From Arcobacter sp. (GTDB taxonomy: Bacteria > Acidobacteriota > Terriglobia > Bryobacterales > Bryobacteraceae), in the NCBI GenBank assembly GCA_020723085.1, contig DYJN01000007.1:1-40197 (forward strand): a stretch of 40,197 bases of DNA. Reading direction: 5' to 3'. The notes under the pieces were generated by a model. The model was given only the letters and a program-made list of their open reading frames with translations. It made no database searches and had not been told where the DNA came from. Shown in pieces: positions 16,280 through 24,377 of this stretch. Position numbers and translations under genes: made by a program. Numbering within the stretch: position 1 is the stretch's first letter; each line of letters begins with the position of its first letter.

Positions 16280-16789
16280 ATGACCTTTCAAATCGGTGAG
16301 AAGGTTGTCTACCCGAACCATGGGGTGGGCACAGTCGAGAACATCAGTTCCCGTACCTTCGGCAATCAGACCGAAAAGTTTTATCTCCTCCGGCTCTCAA
16401 CGAACAACATGACCGTCATGGTCCCCTTCTCGCACGTCGAGCAGGTAGGGCTGCGCAAGGTCACGCGCAACGGCGATATCCACAAGGTGCTCACCTACCT
16501 CGCCAACGGGTGCGGCAGGATCTGCCAGGACTGGAAGGACCGTTTCAAGGAGAATTCCGCCAAAATGCAGAGCGGAAGTCTGCTCGAAATCGCCGAAGTC
16601 CTGAAGTGTCTCGTCGAGATTCAGGCTCACAAGCCTCTCTCGTTCCGTGAGAAAAAAATGCTGGAGCGCGCCCGCCTGATGCTGGTATCGGAGCTTGCCA
16701 CTTCCCGTGGCGTCTCCGAGCAGGACGCCGTGGAATTGCTCTCCCGGTCGCTCGCCAAGGCGAGCCTGCAATTCCCCGAGCCGCTCTGA
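16280..16789 (+). CDS. CarD/CdnL-family transcription regulator
   Basis: A 169-residue protein. The N-terminal ~65 residues are the Tudor-like RNA-polymerase-interacting domain (FQIGEKVVYPNHGVGTVENI, then KFYLLRLSTNNMTVMVPFSH, VGLRKV), and the remaining ~100 are the helical DNA-binding domain (DWKDRFKENSAKMQSGSL, LSFREKKMLERARLMLVSEL). CarD/CdnL proteins bind the beta subunit of RNA polymerase and stabilise open complexes, notably at rRNA and growth promoters. Length and layout are standard for the family. The ribosome site AGCGAGGT precedes the ATG by about seven bases. It is probably monocistronic with its own promoter. Confidence 0.93.
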   Translation: MTFQIGEKVVYPNHGVGTVENISSRTFGNQTEKFYLLRLSTNNMTVMVPFSHVEQVGLRKVTRNGDIHKVLTYLANGCGRICQDWKDRFKENSAKMQSGSLLEIAEVLKCLVEIQAHKPLSFREKKMLERARLMLVSELATSRGVSEQDAVELLSRSLAKASLQFPEPL

Positions 16790-17008
16790 CGGAACCTCAT
16801 CCTCCGCCCCGCGCCATTCTCGAGGCGCTCGCCAGGGTCTTTGTCCGCCTCCTGCATAGCGCCATGCGCCCGGGCTGCCCTCCCTTGCAGGGCTCCCGCT
16901 CCCATTCGGCTGCTTTCCGAATCAGGAGCCGATTCCCCTTGGACACAGCCACAGTTTGAGCCTCTTCCCGATTGGCGAAATACCTTAGTACGACCCGCTG
17001 CACATGAC

Positions 17009-17014
17009 TATAAA
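17009..17014 (+). promoter_or_regulatory. -10-like element for the Zn-ribbon/LamG gene
   Basis: TATAAA (17009-17014) lies in a locally A+T-rich patch, with a poor -35 (TTAGTA, 16985-16990) 18 bases upstream. It would start transcripts near 17021, giving a leader of about 65 bases. Confidence 0.4.
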
Positions 17015-17086
17015 TTCGGTGAATTCCCGCATGGTGTTCCCTCGCGCGTTGGCCGAACATTACAGGTGAAGGATCACACTCGCCGC

Positions 17087-19771
17087 ATGCGGTGTCTATA
17101 CTGCGGGAACAAACTGTCGCTCCTGCGCCGAATCGCGGACGGAATGTTCTGTTCCGAGGCACACCGTGAAGCCCATCAGCGGCTGCAGGACGAACTGGCG
17201 CTCACCCGCCTCGCCGACACCCGCTCCAGCCGCACAGCTCATCAGCCCGCCGCGCAGAAGCGGGCCGACGTGCGCGCGTCCGGCCAGCCTCCCCATGCCC
17301 CGCTGCTTCCACAGGCAGCCGTCTGGATTGACTGCCGCAGAGTCGTTGCGCCGCCCATCCAGCCGCCGGTCTTTTCTCCTGTCCACTTCCTTCCCGAGTC
17401 CAGCCTCCGCACCATCGCCCGGGGAATGCCTGCGCCGTCCGCCGCATCCTGGCAGACGGCTGTCGCGCCCGAAGCTGACACCGCCGCGCCGCTCCAACTC
17501 CTACCGGTTGATCCTCTGCCGCCGGATTTCGTCCTTCCGCTGGAGAGCTGCCGGCCCTTGGCGGATCCGGTGGCGCCGCCTCAGCCTTTGATCCCTCTGG
17601 CCGCCGGCTTCTGCCGTCCCGCTGGCCTTCCTGCCCTCGAATCACGTGCACTCCATCGCCGTAAGCTCGTCATCATCGTGCCCAAGTCCGGCTTGGTTCT
17701 CCAGTCAGGCCGCTCCGCTGCAACGCCCGCTGTTGTTCGGAGTCCGGAGCCAAAACCGGCCCGCAGTCCGGAAGCTGGCCTTCTCCGGATCGTGCCCTCC
17801 CGCCTGACTTCGGACCCCGGCCGGACCTTGCCGGCTCCGCCCCTGTCTCTGGATCCTCCAGAATGGCTGAAGCCGCCTGTACCAGCGGAGGTCGAGGTTC
17901 CGGTTCGTCTTGAGCAGCCATCTGAGCCGCCCATCCGGCTCTTCCTGCTCCCCTTGGCCCCGCCGCCGCCCGTGCCCGCCGCCAGCCGGGCGCCTGCCGG
18001 AATCGTCAGTCTGTACTCCTGTGACCGCCAGGCGGCTTTGCCATCCGGTTCGCGCGCGTCTGCGATCCATGCTCCTTCCCCGCGCCTCCAGGCGCAGGTC
18101 ACAGTCGGATCCCCCGCGCTTCCGCCGGTTCCCGCGGCCCTGCCCGTGGCGGTTTCAACCGGCGGGCCTCTCGACTCGCCTGAACTGGAGTTGCCCCGGC
18201 TATGCCGGACAGACGCCACCCGCCGGGCATCGTGGCCCGAGTTCGCGGCCTTGGCGGCCGTGGACACGCCGCCAGCTCGGTGGTCAGTGGCGCCGTGCGA
18301 GGTTTCCCCGCTGCCGGTGCACGTCTCCCCGCCGGACGCTCCCGCTCCGGCCGTGTCCCGGGCGCTCCCGCTCCGGCAGCTCCGCCCTGCCCGCCGGATG
18401 CTCCCTGTCGGACTGCCCGATCCCGCCGCGCTCCCGCTGCCGCATTCGGCGCCCCCTCTCAAGCCCGGATGGGCCGATCCGCCTGCTGCGCCGCCCCCGC
18501 TCGCTCTCGACTTGCAGCCGCCCGAGCCCCTTTGTCCTGCGCCTGATCCATCGGATCACGCCCCTGACCCGGAACTCCACGCCCTCGGCCGCGCCGTCGC
18601 ATTCGGCCATGCCGGCGCCGGCCCGGATCTCGCCGCTGTCCAGCCGGAGCCCCCGGCGCCGGCGCAGGATCAGGAACTCACACCGGTGTTCCAGGCCGGC
18701 GCCGGATCCCAGCCCGCCTTCGAGCCTCCCCCCGACTTGTGTGGCCGGCTGCCGATGATGCCCGCCCGCCCGGTGGATTCCGCCGGCAAGTCCAGCCGCA
18801 CCTGCTCCGGCTCCGTCCTCTCCTGCTGGGCCGCTCTCGATGATCTCCGCCCGGCCCAGCCATTCCTGCGCCTTGAACTGGACCACGCCGACGGCTCAGG
18901 CCCCAGGCGCCACCCCGGTCCGAAAACCTTCAGAAACAAGTTCTCCAAACTCCGCAGGAACAGGCGCTTTTGGCTTCACGCTCCTTCCGATCTCAAATGG
19001 ATCGCCGTCGCCCTGCCCCTGCTCCTTGTGGTCGTGGTCTACAGTTTCTATGGCAAGAAGCCGAACAATCCGGCAGGGGATTCCGCCATGGCCTCCACTG
19101 CCACAGCGCCTGCCGCCAGCAATTCCGGGCAGCCCTGGATCAAGGCCAACGCCATTCAGCGCTTCATCATGCGCCGGGCCGGCGTGCGCCTGTTCGATGA
19201 TTTCCGCGGCGGTCTTGGCGCCTGGCAGGGCAAGGAAGGCTGGTCCAAAACCTGGCGCTATGGCGACGCCACCTTCGTCCAGCCCGGCGAGCTCGCCCTG
19301 CTCTCTTCCAGCCTTGGACTCAGCGATTACACGCTCACCTTCCTCGGCCAGATCGAGCGCCGCAGCTTGAATTGGGTCTTCCGCGCCAAAGATCTCGGCA
19401 ACTATTACTCCATGCGTATCGCCGTCACCCGGGCCGGTCCGCTCCCGGAGGCCGTCCTCGTGCGCACCGTCGTGCTCAACGGCAGGGAGCGCGAGGTCAA
19501 AACCCTGCCCATCCCCTTCCCAGTCCAGGCCGATACCCTCTATCTCGTCCGGATGGAAGTGCACGGCCGCGATTTCACGACTTACATCCAGAACCAGATC
19601 GTCGATCATTTCACTGACAGCCGCCTCAACTCCGGTGGCGTCGGCTTTTATAGCCCCCGGGGAGACCGGGCGCTGTTGCGTTGGGTGGAAGTCTCCCACC
19701 AGTACGACTATCTGGGCAGGCTCTGCGCGCTGTTGTCCCCGTATGGCGTGCAGGGGCTGCCCGCCGATTAG
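17087..19771 (+). CDS. Zn-ribbon / Pro-rich / single-TM / LamG-like membrane protein
   Basis: An 894-residue protein with four regions. Residues 1-30 form a treble-clef or ribbon motif C3-x2-C6-x15-C22-x3-H26 (MRCLYCGNK, MFCSEAHREAH). Residues about 50-620 are a very long Pro-rich, probably disordered region. A Lys/Arg-rich stretch precedes a transmembrane helix at about 638-658 (WIAVALPLLLVVVVYSFYG). Residues about 700-890 are a concanavalin/LamG-like beta domain (RLFDDFRGGLGAWQG, NWVFRAKDLGNYYSMRI, VDHFTDSRLNSGGVGFY). By the positive-inside rule the Zn-ribbon and Pro-rich parts are cytoplasmic and the LamG-like part is outside. The ATG at 17087 is chosen because upstream codons give unlike sequence. 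A TPR protein follows after 20 bases and is probably co-transcribed. The function is unknown. Confidence 0.85.
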   Translation: MRCLYCGNKLSLLRRIADGMFCSEAHREAHQRLQDELALTRLADTRSSRTAHQPAAQKRADVRASGQPPHAPLLPQAAVWIDCRRVVAPPIQPPVFSPVHFLPESSLRTIARGMPAPSAASWQTAVAPEADTAAPLQLLPVDPLPPDFVLPLESCRPLADPVAPPQPLIPLAAGFCRPAGLPALESRALHRRKLVIIVPKSGLVLQSGRSAATPAVVRSPEPKPARSPEAGLLRIVPSRLTSDPGRTLPAPPLSLDPPEWLKPPVPAEVEVPVRLEQPSEPPIRLFLLPLAPPPPVPAASRAPAGIVSLYSCDRQAALPSGSRASAIHAPSPRLQAQVTVGSPALPPVPAALPVAVSTGGPLDSPELELPRLCRTDATRRASWPEFAALAAVDTPPARWSVAPCEVSPLPVHVSPPDAPAPAVSRALPLRQLRPARRMLPVGLPDPAALPLPHSAPPLKPGWADPPAAPPPLALDLQPPEPLCPAPDPSDHAPDPELHALGRAVAFGHAGAGPDLAAVQPEPPAPAQDQELTPVFQAGAGSQPAFEPPPDLCGRLPMMPARPVDSAGKSSRTCSGSVLSCWAALDDLRPAQPFLRLELDHADGSGPRRHPGPKTFRNKFSKLRRNRRFWLHAPSDLKWIAVALPLLLVVVVYSFYGKKPNNPAGDSAMASTATAPAASNSGQPWIKANAIQRFIMRRAGVRLFDDFRGGLGAWQGKEGWSKTWRYGDATFVQPGELALLSSSLGLSDYTLTFLGQIERRSLNWVFRAKDLGNYYSMRIAVTRAGPLPEAVLVRTVVLNGREREVKTLPIPFPVQADTLYLVRMEVHGRDFTTYIQNQIVDHFTDSRLNSGGVGFYSPRGDRALLRWVEVSHQYDYLGRLCALLSPYGVQGLPAD

Positions 19772-19791
19772 CGCCAACGACGAGGTGATTT

Positions 19792-21387
19792 ATGCGAGAA
19801 GACAACCGCCTGTTGGAGGAACTCAAGCCTGAAAAGGGCACCGCTCTGGCCCGCGCGGTCGCCTTGCATCTCGAAGGCAAGGGCCGCGAGGCCCTCCAGG
19901 AACTGGACCGCGCCCTCGAGTCCGGCGACCCGCCCCGCGAGGTCTATGCCGCCCGCGGCCATATCCAGTTCGAACTGGAACTCTACGACGAGGCCGTCAA
20001 GAGCTACGAGTCCCTCACCACCATCGACCCCAACGCCCAGTCGGCTTTCTTCAACCTCGCCGTCTGCCAGGAAAAGCTCGGCCGCTGGGCCGAAGCCGCC
20101 GCCAACTTCGAGCGCGTCCTCCAGCACGACCCTGCGCGCCATGACGCCCGCCTTGGCCTCGGCATCTCGCTGCTCCACCTCAAAAAGGCCGAGCACGCCC
20201 TCGAAGCCTTCAACCAGTGCCTCAAAGCCGAGCCTGCCAATGAAACCGCCATCTTCGGCAAGGCCGTCGCCCTCGAGCTGCTCAGCCGTTTCGACGATGC
20301 CCTCAGCCTCTACCGCCAGATCCTCGCCTCCAACCCCAACGCCGAAGAGCCCATGTCAAACATGATCCACATCGGCATGCGCCGCGGCGACCAGGCCCTC
20401 GTCTCCGAGATCAGCGAACGCCTCCTCGCCCTCCGTCCCTTCTCCCAGACCGCCTTCGAAGGCCTCGCCTGGTGCGCCTTCCACCGCGAAGATTACGAAG
20501 CCGCCTCGCGCTATTGCGCCAAGCTCGTCGAACTCACTCCGGAGCATTTCGAGCGCCGTTACAACCTCGGCGTTGCTCTCCAGAAACTCGAGCGCTTCGA
20601 GCAGGCTGAAAAGTCCTACGAAGAAGCTGCCCGCCTCCGCTCCGACCACGTCCAGACCTGGGCCAGTCTCGGCATGGTCCGCCAGTTGCTCGGCAACGCG
20701 CGCGGCGCCCGCGAGGCCTACGAAACCTCGCTCCGCCTCAATCCCGAGCAGCCCGAAGTCACCGCCAACCTCGCCGGTCTGCTCGAAGCCCAGGGCCAGA
20801 CCGAAGAGGCCGAATCCCTGTACGCGCGCCTCTCCGCCAGGCACCCCGAGCTCGCCGACGCCCACTTCCGCCTCGGCTACATCCGCCTCTGCCGCGGCGA
20901 CGCTCTCGGCGCCATCGAAGCCTTCGAACAATGTGTCCACGCCAACCCCGAGTGGGTTGAGGCCCTGATCAACCTCGGCCTTGCCTATAAGCAGACCGGC
21001 GAGTCCGACCGCGCTCTCGAGCATCTCCAGCGGGCGCTCGCCCTCAAGCCCGACTCCATCGAAGCTCTTCGCGCCTTGGCCGCCCTCGCCGTCGAGCAGG
21101 GCGACGACCCGCGCGCCTTGGAATTGCAGGGCAAGCTCATCGACCTCGGCGAACGTTCCCCGGAGCTGTTCTACAACACCGGCCTCCTCCTCCACCGCCG
21201 CGGCCAGCTCGATGACGCCGTCGCCCTCTACCGCGAGGCCATCGTCCTGCGCCCCCAGTTCCCGGAAGCTCTCCTCAACCTCGGCCACGCCCTCAAGGCT
21301 CAGGGCCGCACCGAAGAGGCCAAGAGCTACTGGCGCCAGGCCCTGGAAATCAAGCCCGAACTCGCCGAGGGCTACTTCGGCGACTGA
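19792..21387 (+). CDS. Large TPR-repeat protein
   Basis: A 531-residue protein made of about 12-14 tandem tetratricopeptide repeats across its whole length, for example AFFNLAVCQEKLGRWAEAAANFERVLQHDP and ALINLGLAYKQTGESDRALEHLQRALALKP. No signal peptide or membrane segment was seen, so it is probably a cytosolic scaffold. GAGGTGAT precedes the ATG. It lies 20 bases after the Zn-ribbon/LamG protein, whose long cytoplasmic Pro-rich region would be a natural ligand for TPR grooves (inference). It is convergent with cinA, 41 bases away, with no obvious hairpin between them. Confidence 0.9.
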   Translation: MREDNRLLEELKPEKGTALARAVALHLEGKGREALQELDRALESGDPPREVYAARGHIQFELELYDEAVKSYESLTTIDPNAQSAFFNLAVCQEKLGRWAEAAANFERVLQHDPARHDARLGLGISLLHLKKAEHALEAFNQCLKAEPANETAIFGKAVALELLSRFDDALSLYRQILASNPNAEEPMSNMIHIGMRRGDQALVSEISERLLALRPFSQTAFEGLAWCAFHREDYEAASRYCAKLVELTPEHFERRYNLGVALQKLERFEQAEKSYEEAARLRSDHVQTWASLGMVRQLLGNARGAREAYETSLRLNPEQPEVTANLAGLLEAQGQTEEAESLYARLSARHPELADAHFRLGYIRLCRGDALGAIEAFEQCVHANPEWVEALINLGLAYKQTGESDRALEHLQRALALKPDSIEALRALAALAVEQGDDPRALELQGKLIDLGERSPELFYNTGLLLHRRGQLDDAVALYREAIVLRPQFPEALLNLGHALKAQGRTEEAKSYWRQALEIKPELAEGYFGD

Positions 21388-21428
21388 GCCGCTTGCCCGC
21401 GCCGCCTCGTGCGCATCGCGCCGCGCCC

Positions 21429-22667
21429 TTAGCTCGCCTTGAGCTTCCTCCACAGCAGGTGCAGCGCAGTCTGCACCGCATACCGCCGTACCCGTTCCCG
21501 TCCCGTGGGAAACCGGTACAGCCGCGCCGACGCCTCCGACGGCGCCGCCAGCCCAATCCACACCGTGCCCGGTTCCATGCCCGGCGTCGACACCTCCGGT
21601 CCAGCCTCCCCCGTGATCGACAGCGCGTAAGTCGCTCCCGTCCGGTCCCGCGCCGACTCCGCCATCGCCACCGCCACTGCCTCGCTTACCACTCCGTGCT
21701 GCTTCACCAGCGCTTCGTCCAGCCCCAGCAGCTTCGTCTTCATCGTCTCCCCGTACACGACGAACCCCCCGGCGAACCACCCCGACGCCCCGGGCGCCTC
21801 CGTCAGCCGAGCCGCCAGCAGCCCCGCCGTGCAGCTCTCCGCCACCGCCACCGTCTCGCCTCGCGCTAGAACCGCCCGCCCCACCACAGCCTCCAGCGGC
21901 GTGCCGTCCGTCGAATACACGCTGTCGCCCAGCTCCGCCAGGATCTTCGCCCCCAGCTCCTCGGCCAGTGCTTCCGCTTCCTGCTCCGTCGCCCCCCGCG
22001 CCCGCAGGTGGATTTGCACGTCTCCCTCCGCCGCCAAGATCGTCGTCACCGGGTTCCCATAGGGCTTATAGATCGGCGCGATCCGGTTGTCGAGATCAGA
22101 CTCCCCCATGCCCGCCACCCGGAAAAAGCGCGTCCGGATGAACGCCTGCGGCAGCCGCTCCCGCAGCAGCGGCAGGCAGTGGTTCTCGAACATCGGCTCG
22201 AGTTCGCGCGGCGGCCCCGGCAGCAGCACTATCATCCCGCCCGGCAGATCCAGCCACTGCCCCGGCGCCGTCCCGTGCGGATTCGGCAGCGGCATCGCCC
22301 CCTCCACCAGAAACGCCTGCCGCCGGTTGTTCGGCGCCATTTTCCGCCCCAGCCGCCGGAACCGTTCTTCGATCCCCTTCAGGATCTCCTCGCTGAACAG
22401 CAGCCGCCGCTTCAGCGCCTGCGCCACCGCCTCCCGCGTCACATCGTCTTCCGTCGGCCCCAGCCCCCCGGTGATCAGCAACAGCGGCGCCCGGTTCAGC
22501 GCCGCCGCCGCCGCTTCCGCCAGCAGGTTGCGCTCGTCGCCCACCACCGTCTTCCGGATCACTTCCACGCCCAGCCCGTTCAGCTTCGCTGTCAGCCACA
22601 GGGAATTCGTGTCGATCCGGGCGGGCGTCAGCAGTTCGCTGCCTACAGCGATGATTTCCGCGTTCAT
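21429..22667 (-). CDS. cinA: CinA-family protein (MoCF-like domain plus NMN amidohydrolase-like domain)
   Basis: A 412-residue protein. The N-terminal domain (about 1-170) is molybdopterin-binding-like: NAEIIAVGSELLTPARIDTN and LLLITGGLGPTEDDVTREA, then LPGPPRELEPMFE. The C-terminal domain (about 250-412) is the PncC/CinA deamidase: VAVAESCTAGLLAARLTEAP, GWFAGGFVVYGETMK and SITGEAGPEVS. In the family these parts act as ADP-ribose pyrophosphatase and nicotinamide-mononucleotide deamidase in pyridine-nucleotide salvage. The ATG at 22667 is chosen for the standard start MNAEIIAVG; the frame stays open far upstream but that part reads as non-coding Gly/Arg-rich sequence. It is the last gene of the rimO-to-cinA operon, five bases after the propeller gene. 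Confidence 0.93.
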   Translation of the reverse strand: MNAEIIAVGSELLTPARIDTNSLWLTAKLNGLGVEVIRKTVVGDERNLLAEAAAAALNRAPLLLITGGLGPTEDDVTREAVAQALKRRLLFSEEILKGIEERFRRLGRKMAPNNRRQAFLVEGAMPLPNPHGTAPGQWLDLPGGMIVLLPGPPRELEPMFENHCLPLLRERLPQAFIRTRFFRVAGMGESDLDNRIAPIYKPYGNPVTTILAAEGDVQIHLRARGATEQEAEALAEELGAKILAELGDSVYSTDGTPLEAVVGRAVLARGETVAVAESCTAGLLAARLTEAPGASGWFAGGFVVYGETMKTKLLGLDEALVKQHGVVSEAVAVAMAESARDRTGATYALSITGEAGPEVSTPGMEPGTVWIGLAAPSEASARLYRFPTGRERVRRYAVQTALHLLWRKLKAS

Positions 22668-22672
22668 GGCTT

Positions 22673-23701
22673 TCAATAGGGCCACCAGCCGCGGATGCCC
22701 GTGGGCGCCCGGTACAGCGCGCCGGTGGTCGTGATGTACATGTCGCCGGAGGGCGCAAAGGCCAGCCCCACGATGTTCGGACCCGACAGGAAGTGCGAGA
22801 TCTCCGCCTTCGGATTCAGCTTCAGAATTCCCTTCCGCCCCCGCCACGACCCCGCCACATACAGATTGCCCTCCTCGTCGAACGCCAGCCCCTGCGGGCG
22901 CCCAAGCCCCCGGAAAAACGTCTCCACCTCGCCCGCCGGCGCCACCCGGTAAATGCAGTCGTAGCTCGACGTCGTCGGCCCCGTCACATACAGATGCCCG
23001 TCCGGGCCGAACGCCAGGTGATAGGCCGCTACCGACGGCTCCAGCGTCGTGAATACGTAAATCTGCCGGCTCCGGCTGATCTTGAAAATCGTCCCCGACC
23101 GGTCCCCCACGAACAGGTTCCCCTCGCCGTCGAAGGCCAGCCCTGTCGCCACCCCCATGCCCTCCACATACACCGTCATGATCGCCGCTTCCGACACCTG
23201 ATACACGATCCCGTCGAAACGCGACGACACGTGCAGCACGCCCTCGGCATCGAACGCCAGTCCCGTCGCGTTCGTCAGATCGGAAAGGAACGGGGTCACC
23301 TCTCCCGCCGGATCGATCTTGTACAGGCTCACCGGCGTCTTCTGCCCGCGCGAGCCGCTGAATGTCGTGAAGACGTTCCCCTCGCGGTCGATCGCCGGAT
23401 TCGCCACCGGATGCAGGTTGTCCGCCACCAGCGTCGCCACCACCACCTCCGCTGCTTCGCTGCCTGCATCGCCGTCGCGCACCAGCACTTCGCCGTATGC
23501 CGCCTCCTGCGGCACGCGCGCCACGATGTACTGGCTCGACGACACCGTCAGCGGCGCCGCGCAGCCGCCGATCGTCACCACCGGCCGCGGCGCCGTGGGA
23601 AAATTCTTGCCCCGGATCTGAATCTCGCCGCCCGCCATCGCCGCCGGCGGCGCCACCGATTCGATCACCGGCTTGTTCGTTGAGTTCCTCATGGAAGGCA
23701 T
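22673..23701 (-). CDS. IPT/TIG domain plus NHL-type beta-propeller protein
   Basis: A 342-residue protein. Residues about 10-90 are an IPT/TIG immunoglobulin-like domain (PVIESVAPPAAMAGGEIQIR, GKNFPTAPRPVVTIGG), and about 95-340 are NHL/SMP30-like propeller blades with repeated A-x-D-x-EGN/G-x-L-x-V-type units (GLAFDGEGNLFVGD, GLAFDEEGNLYVAG, GLAFAPSGDMYITT). No export signal is apparent, which is unusual for this domain pair. The ATG at 23701 follows GGAG by five bases; an in-frame ATG at 23692 is possible. It sits between pgpA and cinA with short gaps (18 and 5 bases). The ligand or reaction is unknown. Confidence 0.85.
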   Translation of the reverse strand: MPSMRNSTNKPVIESVAPPAAMAGGEIQIRGKNFPTAPRPVVTIGGCAAPLTVSSSQYIVARVPQEAAYGEVLVRDGDAGSEAAEVVVATLVADNLHPVANPAIDREGNVFTTFSGSRGQKTPVSLYKIDPAGEVTPFLSDLTNATGLAFDAEGVLHVSSRFDGIVYQVSEAAIMTVYVEGMGVATGLAFDGEGNLFVGDRSGTIFKISRSRQIYVFTTLEPSVAAYHLAFGPDGHLYVTGPTTSSYDCIYRVAPAGEVETFFRGLGRPQGLAFDEEGNLYVAGSWRGRKGILKLNPKAEISHFLSGPNIVGLAFAPSGDMYITTTGALYRAPTGIRGWWPY

Positions 23702-23719
23702 CCCGTCTCCGGCTTCTCC

Positions 23720-24199
23720 TTACGATTGAACCATGTTTATCACCACCGCTCGCCCTGCGCCCAGCGCCGCTGCGGCGTATATCCCCGCCAGCACATCGTC
23801 GGCCACGATGCCCCACCCCCCAGGCAGCCGCTCGGCATCCCGCACCGGCCACGGCTTGAAAATATCGAACAGCCGGAACAGCACGAACGCCGCCGCGCCC
23901 TCCGTCCATGTGAACGCGCCCGCTGCGGCAAGCGCAATCCATTGCCCCAGCACTTCGTCGATCACCACCATCCCCGGATCTTCCACCCCGCGCGCCCGCG
24001 CCACTTCGCCCGCCGCCCACACGCCCGGCAGCAGCAGCACTGCCGCCAGCGCCGCGTGCCACCCCATCCCGTAGCCCAGCCACCGTTGCAGCGCCCACGC
24101 CGCCGCCAGCGCTCCCAGCGATCCCGCCGTCCCCGGCCCCAGCGGCCAGTACCCGCAGCCGAACCACGTCGCCAGCGCCAGCGCCGCTTTACTCTTCAT
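23720..24199 (-). CDS. pgpA: Phosphatidylglycerophosphatase A
   Basis: A 159-residue membrane protein with the PgpA hallmark motifs: [20 protein letters not shown] near the N-terminus, [32 protein letters not shown] and [17 protein letters not shown], whose acidic residues bind metal. It dephosphorylates phosphatidylglycerol-phosphate to phosphatidylglycerol in the inner membrane. About four hydrophobic segments are visible. Its 5' end overlaps the yacG-like gene by 11 bases, so the two are translationally linked. Confidence 0.94.
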   Translation of the reverse strand: MKSKAALALATWFGCGYWPLGPGTAGSLGALAAAWALQRWLGYGMGWHAALAAVLLLPGVWAAGEVARARGVEDPGMVVIDEVLGQWIALAAAGAFTWTEGAAAFVLFRLFDIFKPWPVRDAERLPGGWGIVADDVLAGIYAAAALGAGRAVVINMVQS

Positions 24200-24377
24200 C
24201 CGGCGCCTCTCGCTTCTCCTCCGCCGGCTCAGCCGCCGGTTCGCCCGGAATCCGGTACTCTCCCTCGGCCCATTTGCCCAGATCGATCAGCCGGCACCGT
24301 TCGCTGCAAAACGGCATCTCCGGCGCTCCGAACGGCACCTCTTTCCGGCAGATCGGGCATCTTAGCTTCAGCGTCAT
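24189..24377 (-). CDS. yacG: YacG-like zinc-ribbon protein (DNA gyrase inhibitor family)
   Basis: A 62-residue protein with the four-cysteine zinc motif C7-x2-C10-x13-C24-x3-C28 ([25 protein letters not shown]) and [10 protein letters not shown], all typical of YacG, which in E. coli binds GyrB and inhibits gyrase. An acidic/basic tail ([10 protein letters not shown]) follows. Its ATG overlaps the rimO stop (ATGA) and its 3' end overlaps pgpA by 11 bases, so it is embedded in the operon. That it inhibits gyrase in this organism is inferred only from the family. Confidence 0.9.
   Translation of the reverse strand: MTLKLRCPICRKEVPFGAPEMPFCSERCRLIDLGKWAEGEYRIPGEPAAEPAEEKREAPDEE

Noticed and set aside
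22668-24167. A 500-residue N-terminal extension of the CinA frame
   Set aside because: It overlaps the propeller and pgpA genes in another frame, reads as Gly/Arg-rich noise, and CinA has a normal start at 22667.
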